The position numbers and the translations under genes are program-made. From Pseudomonadota bacterium (GTDB lineage: Bacteria; Desulfobacterota; Desulfobacteria; Desulfobacterales; Desulfobacteraceae), in assembly GCA_018821535.1 (NCBI GenBank), contig JAHJLV010000023.1, positions 1-42,784 on the forward strand: a stretch of 42,784 nucleotides of DNA. The letters run 5' to 3'. The first letter of the stretch is position 1. Each line of letters starts with the position of its first letter. This document shows positions 26,618 to 34,767 of this stretch, piece after piece. The notes beneath the pieces were generated by a model. The model saw only the letters and a list, made by a program, of their open reading frames with translations, did no database searches and was not told where the DNA came from.

Positions 26618-26683
26618 CAAAAAGGCTTTCCCCTGTTTTATCCTTGACAAAACTCCACTGTCTGGAGTAAACCAAATAAAAAA

Positions 26684-26712
26684 TTGCAATTGAAATTGCA
26701 CAGATATATTAA
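26684..26712 (+). promoter_or_regulatory. Porin promoter with an inverted repeat in it
   Basis: TTGCAA (26684-26689) and TATTAA (26707-26712) lie 17 bases apart. TGCAATT and AATTGCA (26685-26700, two-base spacer) form a perfect inverted repeat covering the -35 and spacer, a position that suits a repressor. An alternative -35, TTGACA at 26644-26649, lacks a good -10. Transcription from the first promoter would start near 26719. Confidence 0.4.
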
Positions 26713-26732
26713 AAATAATTCTAAATCAACTT

Positions 26733-26789
26733 AAGCCAGGAAGGCCTGATAGACAAGATTCTATCTCAATTTCCTGGCTTTTATTTTTT
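26733..26789 (+). terminator. Terminator-like hairpin in the porin leader (attenuator candidate)
   Basis: AAGCCAGGAA (26733-26742) pairs with TTCCTGGCTT (26771-26780). Inside the loop GATAGA pairs with TCTATC. A T-rich tail (26779-26789) follows, and the ribosome site AAGGAGA begins at 26790, only 15 bases before the ATG. The hairpin would thus be part of the porin transcript leader and could stop transcription before the gene or limit translation. If the true promoter lay downstream of the hairpin, it would be a plain terminator, but no room for one exists. Confidence 0.6.
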
Positions 26790-26804
26790 AAGGAGACTTA
26801 TCTT

Positions 26805-27944
26805 ATGAAAAACCGGCTATTCATTATTTTTTTTACCCTTGCCTTTTTTAGTGCAGTTGGTTTAAGCACAGCCGCAGATGGGGCATCCAATGCTGAACTC
26901 GAAGACCGCATCAAAAAACTGGAACAGGACGTCAAGGATGCAACAGCCACTCCCATTGGAAAAATTTCGCAGTCCATTTCTCTTTCCGGCTCAATTGAAG
27001 TGGATTACACCTATGCTGATGATTCTGATATATCGAATAGAACAAAAAACGATGCCACATCAGATCTGGATACAGGAACTGTTCAGCTCGGCATTGATGC
27101 CCGGCTTCACAAATACGTGACAGCTGTTGCTGTATTAAAAGGAGAGGCGCTTGATTCAAATACAAATGTATTCTGGGATGAAGCCTATTTTACAATTTCC
27201 GGCCAGGAAATCTCGACCTATCTTATAGCTGGAAAAAGAACGCAGCCCTTTGGCGTTTTTAACAGCGTATTCATCAATGACCCGATTACCCAGGAACTGT
27301 ATGAGATAAATGATACCGGAGTCACCATTGGATATGCCACAGATACGCTTATGGGAATTGACCTGTCGTTCACAGTTTACAAAGGGGAAACGCTGATAAC
27401 CCATGTCAACGATGCCGGATTGGGCTGGGCACGAAACAATACGCCAGGCTATGCCGTTACCAATGATATGAATTCATACATTATCAGCGGGTCGATATCC
27501 CCTGTGGAAGCCCTTACGCTGTCCGGTTTTTTCAATTCAGAACCCGGTGATTCAGACCGGAATACAAGTTTTGGCATGGCTGTTCATTTTGAAATGGCGG
27601 GTTTTCTGGCAGATGCGGAATATATCAGCGCCCTGGACAGAGAAAGACACATTGCAGATAATCTTGAATATAAGGAAAATGCATGGGCCATTACCCTGGG
27701 ATACCAGATTTCTGATCCTCTTCTGATTGCAGTCCGGTATGAAGCGTTTGATGCAGATAAAAAAGCAGATGGAAACCTTGATAAAAGATATGGAATTACA
27801 GGCACCTATACTTTATTTAAAAATGATTCGTTTGCCTGCAATCTGATGGCTGAATTCAGAAAAAGTGAATATGAAACCGTATCACCCAGCAGTGTGGATG
27901 ATGAACTCAATGAATTTTTTACCCGGCTTGCGGTTGAATTTTAA
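26805..27944 (+). CDS. LbtU-like outer-membrane porin
   Basis: 379 residues. A signal peptide ends near STAADG and is followed by a short coiled coil (LEDRIKKLEQDVKDA). The rest is beta-barrel with alternating strands (ISLSGSIEVDYTYAD through FTRLAVEF). The chain ends in Phe, as outer-membrane barrels do. The layout fits LbtU-family siderophore porins first described in Legionella, which are now commonly found in Desulfobacterota; that assignment is by general resemblance. It would let a small iron chelate or other solute cross the outer membrane. It has a single-gene transcription unit with a strong terminator behind it. Confidence 0.65.
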   Translation: MKNRLFIIFFTLAFFSAVGLSTAADGASNAELEDRIKKLEQDVKDATATPIGKISQSISLSGSIEVDYTYADDSDISNRTKNDATSDLDTGTVQLGIDARLHKYVTAVAVLKGEALDSNTNVFWDEAYFTISGQEISTYLIAGKRTQPFGVFNSVFINDPITQELYEINDTGVTIGYATDTLMGIDLSFTVYKGETLITHVNDAGLGWARNNTPGYAVTNDMNSYIISGSISPVEALTLSGFFNSEPGDSDRNTSFGMAVHFEMAGFLADAEYISALDRERHIADNLEYKENAWAITLGYQISDPLLIAVRYEAFDADKKADGNLDKRYGITGTYTLFKNDSFACNLMAEFRKSEYETVSPSSVDDELNEFFTRLAVEF

Positions 27945-27965
27945 TTAACGGTATCTTTTAAAAAA

Positions 27966-28004
27966 CCCCAAGCGGCTGAAAAAAATCCATTCAGCCGCTT
28001 GGGG
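27966..28004. terminator. Bidirectional terminator between porin and thioesterase
   Basis: A 15-bp perfect stem (27966-27980 with 27990-28004) and a nine-base loop lie between two convergent genes. The minus strand has a run of five T behind the stem; the plus strand has T-rich sequence a little farther on. It probably ends transcripts from both sides, more efficiently the minus one. Confidence 0.85.
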
Positions 28005-28014
28005 CATCCGGCAG

Positions 28015-28815
28015 TTATTTTTTATATAGCGAATACTGTCTTGAGATGGCAACCAGATCACCTGTTTCATCCCACAGTTCGCCGTCTTCTTCCACAAGTC
28101 CGCTGCTGATGAACCGGCTTTTAAATCTTCCCATCAATACCCTGACATCCGGAACTTTACGGATATTGACAGACAGTTCAATGGTGGGGACCCATGCTTT
28201 TGCACCATAAGCCACAAAAACCGGAGGCGGAAAAGAATCCGCAAACAGCAGAATGGATGGAATATCCATTTTTCTATTTTCTTTAAACCCAATCCAGCCT
28301 TTAAATTCCATGGGATATGAAGAGCCGCCGAAAACCCAGTTCGTGCATGAGGGATCAAGCCTGAGATCCACCTGGTTAAACAATGAATTCTGGCGCATTA
28401 CCGGAACCTGAATGGCGGATTCAAATGCCGCTATCTGCGGCGGGCCCCCATCATATTCCGGGGGCGTATTTTCATTTTTCTCAGCAGTAAATGTTCCCAG
28501 CGCACGAATCCTTTCTTTGCCGTTTTGAATCAGCCGGGCCATCACCCGTGTCAGCGTGCCTGTTTTGGAAATCAGTTCCAGACAGATACTGGCTTTTCCT
28601 GAAGAAGACCGGGCAATATAATTGGCCGTAATAATCGGGGTTGCTTTTTTATCTGAGAAAGCCAGCATGGCCTTGCCGATCATTGCCATCATATAGCCGC
28701 CGTTCGGTGTGTTGTTAATAGACCATCGATCCGACAAATCCAGCTCAAATTCATGAGGTTTTGTTTGTATGATATCAATATCTGTATCAAATAAATGCAG
28801 GTCAGTATCTGTCAT
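28015..28815 (-). CDS. TesB-like acyl-CoA thioesterase (double hotdog)
   Basis: 266 residues. The hotdog motif WSINNTPNGGYMMAMIGKAM with NGGY is the family opening; a second hotdog half starts near MEFKGWIGF. This form is common among bacterial thioesterase-superfamily proteins of 260-280 residues that hydrolyse medium or long acyl-CoA. It is cytoplasmic. The gene is the last of a unit behind the diadenylate cyclase gene, with 25 bases between. The functional link to c-di-AMP is not obvious and may be only genomic. Confidence 0.8.
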   Translation of the reverse strand: MTDTDLHLFDTDIDIIQTKPHEFELDLSDRWSINNTPNGGYMMAMIGKAMLAFSDKKATPIITANYIARSSSGKASICLELISKTGTLTRVMARLIQNGKERIRALGTFTAEKNENTPPEYDGGPPQIAAFESAIQVPVMRQNSLFNQVDLRLDPSCTNWVFGGSSYPMEFKGWIGFKENRKMDIPSILLFADSFPPPVFVAYGAKAWVPTIELSVNIRKVPDVRVLMGRFKSRFISSGLVEEDGELWDETGDLVAISRQYSLYKK

Positions 28816-28840
28816 GTCGAAATTCCATATGAAAAGGGTT

Positions 28841-30268
28841 TTATTTTCCTTTAGCAGTTATAATATACTGAATCTTAATTTTGTCCGGACCAACGGGTTT
28901 CAAGGACGGCGGATCAAAAACCAGCCTGGCCTCGACTGTGCCGGAGTTACTCAGCCTGTCAATTGAAATCTTTTCAGTAAACACGGTGGATGTCTCTTCA
29001 AGAACTGTATTCTGGCCAATCACCCGGACAGCTGGAGGGACCATCTTTGCCGATTCCATGATATACCCCTCCGGCAGTTTCCCTGTCCAGTTGGGCTGAA
29101 CCGGCAACTCCTTTTCAGTCAACATATCAAGTATAACATCCAGAGATGTCGGCTTAATTGTTTTCAGCCGGACTCCCGGCGGCAGCACAATGTTTTCATT
29201 TGTAACAGATAAACGATTGGTTCCTGCAACAGATGAAGAAAGATTGAATTTTACCTTGATCTGTTCCGGAGTGATGGAACTGATCAAAGGACGAGAGCCG
29301 CTGACCAGAAGGTCAATCTTTGAAGCAGAAGAAGAAACAATTTCCATTTTCTGATCCGGCATCATAAACTCTATTGGAACCGTATATGTTGCAAGAGTTT
29401 CCATCCCTTTTGAAAAATTCATCCAGAGTCCTGCAGTAAAAACAAGACTGATAACTGCTGCTGTAGTCAGCTCCACACTTTGCCGCCTGAATCCTTTTTG
29501 GCGGCTTCCATCTGTGGTATGCTCCTCTAAAAACTTTTCAAGTGCCGGACGGTCAGGGATCTCATATATCTGTTTTTCTCTGAATAATGAAATTTTGCCA
29601 CGTTCTTCTGAAACAACAATCACCAGCGCATCTGTCAATTCTGTTACTCCCAGTGCAGCACGATGACGGGTTCCGAACCGGGAGGGAAAGTCCTTTTCCT
29701 GGGATAAAGGCAGAATTACACCTGCCCGGGTAATTTTATCCCCTTCAATGATAACCGCTCCGTCGTGAACCGGATTGTTGGGCCAGAAGATACTCACCAG
29801 CAGCTCTTTTGACAGTTTGCCATTCAGCACAACCCCGCCCTGAACAACATTTTCCATACTTTTTTTCAGCGGCAGGACAATCAAGGCACCAATTTTTTTC
29901 TGGGCCAGTTCGTATACAGCTTCAGCAATGATATTCAACGGTGTATGAAACTGATGCCGGGGGATACCCCAGAAAAAAGACTTGAAATTTTTAGTCTGTA
30001 GCACACTGGAAATTTCATTTCTGAAAATAATGATGATAATAAATGCCGCAACAGTGATAACGCCCTGCATTGCCCAGCTTGTGATCACCAGACCTAAAGG
30101 TATGGCTGCCCGGCTGACCAGCCAGAGGACACATACGGCAAGCAGAACCCGGATGACATTTGTTCCCCTGAAAAGCACATAAAACCTGAACAGAATATAA
30201 CTGTTCAGGCCAATATCAAAGATATCCTGCCATCGAAGTCCGGAAAAAAGATAAAAAAATTGATCCAT
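28841..30268 (-). CDS. Diadenylate cyclase fused to YbbR-like domains (CdaA-CdaR in one chain)
   Basis: 475 residues. Three N-terminal membrane helices (about 15-33, 38-55, 66-83) precede a DAC domain about 100-250. Its catalytic signatures are DGA at 169-171 and GTRHR at 199-203, so it should make c-di-AMP from two ATP. Another membrane helix lies about 266-284, and two YbbR-like beta domains fill about 290-470 on the outside (VPPAVRVIGQNTVLEE is typical). In Firmicutes CdaA and its regulator CdaR (YbbR) are separate neighbouring proteins; here both are one polypeptide. It lies between a DUF2914 gene and a thioesterase gene, in one operon. Confidence 0.9.
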   Translation of the reverse strand: MDQFFYLFSGLRWQDIFDIGLNSYILFRFYVLFRGTNVIRVLLAVCVLWLVSRAAIPLGLVITSWAMQGVITVAAFIIIIIFRNEISSVLQTKNFKSFFWGIPRHQFHTPLNIIAEAVYELAQKKIGALIVLPLKKSMENVVQGGVVLNGKLSKELLVSIFWPNNPVHDGAVIIEGDKITRAGVILPLSQEKDFPSRFGTRHRAALGVTELTDALVIVVSEERGKISLFREKQIYEIPDRPALEKFLEEHTTDGSRQKGFRRQSVELTTAAVISLVFTAGLWMNFSKGMETLATYTVPIEFMMPDQKMEIVSSSASKIDLLVSGSRPLISSITPEQIKVKFNLSSSVAGTNRLSVTNENIVLPPGVRLKTIKPTSLDVILDMLTEKELPVQPNWTGKLPEGYIMESAKMVPPAVRVIGQNTVLEETSTVFTEKISIDRLSNSGTVEARLVFDPPSLKPVGPDKIKIQYIITAKGK

Positions 30269-30274
30269 ATCCGG

Positions 30275-30727
30275 TCAGTCTGCCATGCTGAATCTCAGGG
30301 TTTGCAGGAGAGTATCATCCATATCCCTGATCTCCACCCGCCATGGGCCCTTGTCTGCATTACGTATTTTGATACTGCTGAAGGATGCCCATTTAGGTGG
30401 TGAAAGGGTCAGTTGCATGGTAAAAATCAGTTTGTCTTTTTTATACCATTTATGAAAAATACTGGTTTTATCCCGAACCGGATCAAAATTTGAGTAACAG
30501 AAAACCTCGCCCTGGGAAATTGAAAATATTACTGCCGGATTCACCGGCTTGAAATTATCTATGGCGCCACACATGACTGCTTTTTCCAATACGATCACCG
30601 GCATTTTTTTCTGGTTTAATTCATCAGCAGGACTTGAGACTGCCGCCAGACACAACACCCCCATGCAAAACAGAACCATAACAGCATGCCGACCTGGGAC
30701 CCGATTTTCTGAATTTAAATTCTTCAT
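30275..30727 (-). CDS. DUF2914-like exported protein
   Basis: 150 residues. A signal peptide ends near SSPADE. The body has a single beta-rich domain with VFCYSNFDPV, IFHKWYKKDKL and PWRVEIRDMDDTLLQTLRF, the pattern of DUF2914 proteins. The start is ATG 30727, preceded by GTGGGG; a longer frame would need a TTG without a ribosome site. It is the first gene of the unit with the CdaA-CdaR fusion, only six bases upstream. Both proteins have extracytoplasmic parts, so interaction is thinkable. The function of DUF2914 is unknown. Confidence 0.7.
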   Translation of the reverse strand: MKNLNSENRVPGRHAVMVLFCMGVLCLAAVSSPADELNQKKMPVIVLEKAVMCGAIDNFKPVNPAVIFSISQGEVFCYSNFDPVRDKTSIFHKWYKKDKLIFTMQLTLSPPKWASFSSIKIRNADKGPWRVEIRDMDDTLLQTLRFSMAD

Positions 30728-30850
30728 GGACCCCACTATAGCGGATACCTTGTTTTTTTCAAGGTAAATCAATTTAAAATCAGGATGAACAAACTCTATC
30801 CTGATACCCTCCCTTGATTCAGGCTTCCTGTTTTATCCCTGATTTTAAGC

Positions 30851-30878
30851 TTGACTTGACCTGCTGATTACCTTAAAT
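30851..30878 (+). promoter_or_regulatory. Candidate promoter of trpB2
   Basis: TTGACT at 30851-30856 and TTAAAT at 30873-30878 are 16 bases apart. This gives a start near 30885 and a leader of about 50 bases. The gap is shared with the divergent DUF2914 gene. Confidence 0.35.
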
Positions 30879-30933
30879 CTTTTTAAATTGAAATGAACAC
30901 AAAACTGCAACCCCGAACAGACAAGGAGTATTG

Positions 30934-32307
30934 ATGGAAATCAAAAAATATCTGTTACCCGAAAAAGAAATGCCCAGAAAATGGTATAATATCATGGCAG
31001 ACATGCCTACCCCAATGGAACCCCCGCTGCATCCGGGAACCGGACAGCCCTGCAGTCCGGACGATCTTGCCCCGATATTCCCCATGAACCTGATTGAACA
31101 GGAAATGAGTACAGACCGATGGATTGACATCCCGGAAGAAGTGCTGGATAAATATGCCATCTGGCGTCCTTCTCCCCTTTACCGGGCCACAGGGCTTGAA
31201 AAAGCGCTGGGCACCCCTGCAAAAATATATTTTAAAAATGAAGGTGTCAGCCCTGCCGGAAGCCATAAACCCAATACGGCTGTGGCACAGGCCTATTACA
31301 ATAAAATTGCCGGAACCAAAAAAATAACCACAGAAACCGGGGCTGGCCAATGGGGAAGCGCGCTTTCCATGTCCTGTGCTTTTTTTGGCATTGAATGCAA
31401 GGTGTTTATGGTAAAAGTTTCATATAACCAGAAACCCTACCGCCGACTGATGATGGAAACCTGGGGAGCCAACTGCATACCCAGCCCCAGTACAGAAACA
31501 CAGGCAGGACGAAGCATCCTTGAAAAAGATCCGGACTCTCCGGGAAGTCTTGGCATGGCCATCAGTGAAGCGGTTGAAGCTGCTGTCACCACCCCGGACA
31601 CAAAATATGCCCTGGGCAGTGTATTGAACCATGTCATGATTCATCAGAGCATTATCGGCCTTGAGGCCATCAAGCAGATGAAAATGGCAGGAGACTATCC
31701 GGATATCATCATTGGCAGTGCCGGTGGCGGCAGTAATTTTGCAGGCCTTGCCATGCCCTTTGCACTGGATAAAATAAACGGCAAAGACATTGATATCATT
31801 GCCGTTGAACCTGCATCCTGCCCGACCCTGACAAGAGGACCCTTTGCCTATGATTTTGGAGACACCGTTAAAATGACACCGCTTTTACCCATGCATACCC
31901 TGGGACATAATTTTGTGCCGGCTCCGCTTCATGCAGGCGGGTTAAGATATCACGGCATGTCCCCCATTGTCAGCCAGCTTGTGCTGGACGGTATTGTGCG
32001 TCCGGAATCCGTCCGTCAGATGGAAACCTTTGAAGCCGGGCTGAAATTTGCCCGCTCAGAAGGATACATCAGCGCCCCGGAATGCAACCATGCCATTGCC
32101 ATGACCATTAAGGAAGCGCTAAAGGCCAAAGAGGAAGGAAAGGAAAAAACCATCCTGTTCAACTGGAGCGGTCACGGCCTTGTGGACATGAGAGCGTATG
32201 AATCCTATTTCAAAGGCAATCTGTCTGATATGGACCTGCCGCAGGATGTTATTGATGCGGCACTCAAAGATCTTGAAAACCTGCCCAAACCCAGACAGGC
32301 CACCTGA
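30934..32307 (+). CDS. trpB2: TrpB-like pyridoxal-phosphate protein, TrpB2 type (tryptophan synthase beta chain 2)
   Basis: 457 residues, longer than TrpB1 (about 400), with the extended N-terminus typical of TrpB2. The PLP lysine lies in [13 protein letters not shown], the phosphate-binding glycines in GSAGGGSNF, and [19 protein letters not shown] is also conserved. It makes tryptophan from serine and indole without needing a TrpA partner, and may salvage indole. No other trp genes are nearby. The ATG at 30934 follows AAGGAG by five bases; the TTG at 30931 is too close. A strong hairpin follows the gene. Confidence 0.93.
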   Translation: MEIKKYLLPEKEMPRKWYNIMADMPTPMEPPLHPGTGQPCSPDDLAPIFPMNLIEQEMSTDRWIDIPEEVLDKYAIWRPSPLYRATGLEKALGTPAKIYFKNEGVSPAGSHKPNTAVAQAYYNKIAGTKKITTETGAGQWGSALSMSCAFFGIECKVFMVKVSYNQKPYRRLMMETWGANCIPSPSTETQAGRSILEKDPDSPGSLGMAISEAVEAAVTTPDTKYALGSVLNHVMIHQSIIGLEAIKQMKMAGDYPDIIIGSAGGGSNFAGLAMPFALDKINGKDIDIIAVEPASCPTLTRGPFAYDFGDTVKMTPLLPMHTLGHNFVPAPLHAGGLRYHGMSPIVSQLVLDGIVRPESVRQMETFEAGLKFARSEGYISAPECNHAIAMTIKEALKAKEEGKEKTILFNWSGHGLVDMRAYESYFKGNLSDMDLPQDVIDAALKDLENLPKPRQAT

Positions 32308-32321
32308 TTTTTTAATCACCC

Positions 32322-32360
32322 CAGTCGTCTGTTCCTGTTTAATCCAGGAACAGACGACTG
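32322..32360 (+). terminator. 16-bp perfect hairpin behind trpB2
   Basis: CAGTCGTCTGTTCCTG (32322-32337) pairs fully with 32345-32360 around a seven-base loop. There is no T run behind it, so as an intrinsic terminator it is incomplete. It lies 24 bases before the next start codon and could also act as a translation-controlling or mRNA-stabilising structure. Confidence 0.5.
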
Positions 32361-32384
32361 CCTTGCCAGACACATGAGAAACCA

Positions 32385-32681
32385 ATGACAACAGAAAACC
32401 AAAATCTGACTGACACCCCTCCTGAAAAAAAGGTTACAGTCCGATGCCCGCGACTGGGACACCAGATTGATTTTTCCTACTGTCAGTCTGAGAATTACGG
32501 ACTGCCGTGTTTTAAAACACTGGACTGCTGGCACAATCTTTTTAACGTGCATGCATATCTTAAAAAAAAATTAAGCCCCCGGGATTTTGAAAAAACTTTT
32601 TTAAAACAGGGCAAACCCAAATTATTTTCCCTGCTGGATTTAATTGAACAGGCAAAAAAAAATAAAGAGACTCCGGATTGA
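32385..32681 (+). CDS. Small four-cysteine protein of unknown function
   Basis: 98 residues. The centre holds RCPRLGHQIDFSYC followed by LPCFKTLDCW, four Cys in the order C-x11-C-x8-C-x5-C, which suggests one bound metal ion or an iron-sulfur centre. The rest is helical and basic. No signal peptide is present, so it is cytoplasmic. The stop overlaps the TTG start of the ATPase gene by four bases, so the two are translated together and may act together. It is not a family I can name. Confidence 0.6.
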   Translation: MTTENQNLTDTPPEKKVTVRCPRLGHQIDFSYCQSENYGLPCFKTLDCWHNLFNVHAYLKKKLSPRDFEKTFLKQGKPKLFSLLDLIEQAKKNKETPD

Positions 32682-33403
32682 TTCACTTAACACAGACAGA
32701 TATTCTTTCAGACGCATTTCCAAATACTGATTATTTTCCGTTCAATCTGAAAATATTCCAGAATACAAAACAATTATCTTTAAATCAGGACATCACGTTT
32801 TTCATCGGTGAAAACGGGTCAGGAAAATCAACCCTGCTCAAAGCACTGGCACTGAAAAGCCGGATTCATATCTGGGACAATGAAACACGGTTAAGAATAA
32901 AACCAAATCCTTATGAAAATGAGTTATACAGATTCATTGATATTGCATGGGAAAAAGGTCCTGTACCCGGATCATTCTTCAGCTCCAGAAATTTTTCTGA
33001 TTTCAGCCGAAACCTGGAAGAGTGGGCAGTCAATGATGCACCAATGCTTGATTTTTTCGGCGGCAAGTCACTGATCACCCAATCCCATGGACAATCCCTG
33101 ATGTCCTATTTTAAATCCAGGTACAGGATCAAAGGCATCTATTTTCTGGATGAACCAGAGACTGCACTTTCACCTGCCTCTTTAATTGAACTGCTAAACC
33201 TTCTGATCCATCTGGGCAAAAAGGGGGAAGCGCAGTTTTTTATCGCCACCCATTCCCCGTTTTTGCTGGCATGCCCGGATGCCGGGATATACAATTTCAG
33301 CAAAGAAATAATCGAACCTGTCGATTACAGGGACACTGCATATTTCAAACTGTATAAACGATTTCTTGACCACCCCGAAGCATTTATTCAAGCAGAGCAA
33401 TAA
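32678..33403 (+). CDS. SMC/ABC-type ATPase of the AAA_23-like group
   Basis: 241 residues. The Walker A is GENGSGKST near residues 44-52, an ABC signature-like SHGQSLMSYF follows, the Walker B is GIYFLDEPETALSP, and the switch His lies in ATHSPFLL. There is no coiled-coil arm, so it is a compact predicted ATPase like COG3910 proteins, not a transporter. The only suitable start is TTG 32678, which overlaps the stop of the Cys-rich gene; no ATG occurs before the Walker A. Its role is unknown; such proteins occur in repair and defence contexts. It converges with an aminotransferase gene after 11 bases. Confidence 0.8.
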   Translation: MIHLTQTDILSDAFPNTDYFPFNLKIFQNTKQLSLNQDITFFIGENGSGKSTLLKALALKSRIHIWDNETRLRIKPNPYENELYRFIDIAWEKGPVPGSFFSSRNFSDFSRNLEEWAVNDAPMLDFFGGKSLITQSHGQSLMSYFKSRYRIKGIYFLDEPETALSPASLIELLNLLIHLGKKGEAQFFIATHSPFLLACPDAGIYNFSKEIIEPVDYRDTAYFKLYKRFLDHPEAFIQAEQ

Positions 33404-33414
33404 ACAACACACCC

Positions 33415-34587
33415 CTATTTCACAGAATCAATAGCCTTTTTAAACCCGTCAAACGAGCCTGTAATTGTTTTTTCAGGCACCGCATAAGACAGCCTGAAAA
33501 ATCCAGGCCCTCCAAATCCCGTACCCGGAACAGACAATATCCGGTATTGCTTTAAAATATCGACAAATTCCAGATCATTTGCAATGGGACTTTTGGGAAA
33601 CAGATAAAAGGCCCCCTGGGGGACGTCAAATTCATAACCGGCCGCCTGCAGTCCTTCACAAAGGATATCTCTTCTTTTTTTATAAATACCGACATCCACC
33701 GTAATTCCCTGAAGTTTTCCAACCACCTGCTGAAATAAAGACGGCGCATTAACATACATCATGGTATTGGCCACACCGGCAGCCCCGGCGATCAAGGCTG
33801 CATCTTCAGCATCAGGATGAATGGCAAGATATCCGATTCGTTCTCCTGCAAGGGATAATTCCTTTGAGTACGAAGTCAGCACAATGGTATGGGGATATAC
33901 CGCAAATACCGACGGCACATCAACATCATATGCAATTTTCCGGTATGGCTCATCAGAGACCAGATAAATCCGCTTTCCAAATTTATTGCTGGCTTCTACA
34001 AGCAGCTGGCCCAACGCATAAAGCTCTTTTGGGGTATATACAACGCCTGTGGGATTATTCGGTGAATTTATCAGCATGATCCGGGTTTTTTCATTGATAC
34101 CGGCTTTGATGGCATCAAGGTCAAGATGAAAATCCGGCAAAGACCCCACTGGCTTTAAATCGGCCCCGCCAATAAAGGCATACTGATGATACCCGACAAA
34201 ATACGGAGCTGGCACAAGGATTTCTTCTCCCGGGTTTACCAGTGCGCGAATCGTGTCATTCAAAGCGCCTGCCGCGCCCACGGTCATCACAACCAGTTCC
34301 GGGGTCAGACCGACATTAAACTCTTTGTTCAGGTAATCTGCCACGGCTTTACGGACCTGGGGAAAGCCTGTATTGGGCATATAACCATGGGATGTATTTT
34401 TATCATGAATCAATTCCAGCAGGGTTTCTTTCACTTTTAAAGGTGGCGGGACATCCGGATTTCCCAGGGAAAAATCAAATACATTGTCCGCACCGTATTT
34501 TTCCTTCATCTGGATCCCTTCTTCAAACATTTTTCGGATCATGGAGGCAGATTTCACCATTTGAACCATTTTTTGCGCAATAGGCAT
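33415..34587 (-). CDS. Class I/II pyridoxal-phosphate aminotransferase (AspC-like)
   Basis: 390 residues. The PLP lysine lies in SYSKELSLAGERIGY, SPNNPTGVVYT holds the conserved Asn, and LVSDEPYRKIAYD and FRLSYAV (the carboxylate-binding Arg) are also visible. These are fold-type I aminotransferase signatures, in the aspartate/aromatic branch. Substrate cannot be fixed from the sequence. It is a single gene. The 180-base AT-rich gap upstream, shared with the divergent HDOD gene, holds AAGATTTT and its complement near the start, a possible weak operator. Confidence 0.9.
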   Translation of the reverse strand: MPIAQKMVQMVKSASMIRKMFEEGIQMKEKYGADNVFDFSLGNPDVPPPLKVKETLLELIHDKNTSHGYMPNTGFPQVRKAVADYLNKEFNVGLTPELVVMTVGAAGALNDTIRALVNPGEEILVPAPYFVGYHQYAFIGGADLKPVGSLPDFHLDLDAIKAGINEKTRIMLINSPNNPTGVVYTPKELYALGQLLVEASNKFGKRIYLVSDEPYRKIAYDVDVPSVFAVYPHTIVLTSYSKELSLAGERIGYLAIHPDAEDAALIAGAAGVANTMMYVNAPSLFQQVVGKLQGITVDVGIYKKRRDILCEGLQAAGYEFDVPQGAFYLFPKSPIANDLEFVDILKQYRILSVPGTGFGGPGFFRLSYAVPEKTITGSFDGFKKAIDSVK

Positions 34588-34767
34588 AAAGATTTTCCTT
34601 TTTTATAAAAAATTTAAAATCTTACCATACAGTATTTTTTTTATATTGAAAATATGGTTTGTCTGCATCAGCCCTGATTTTATTAAGTTGAAAATTTATA
34701 ATAAACTGATTATGGTATAGCCTGAATATTTTTTTTAGCAATCCGATAAATCATCACAAGGATCAGT

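Noticed and set aside
26384..26732. Riboswitch aptamer (c-di-GMP, cobalamin or others) before the porin
   Set aside because: No known core motif was recognised, and the predicted transcript starts only about 14 bases before the hairpin.
32678..33403. ATPase as an ABC transporter subunit or an OLD-type defence nuclease
   Set aside because: There is no permease gene nearby and no TOPRIM domain; the protein ends soon after the switch His.
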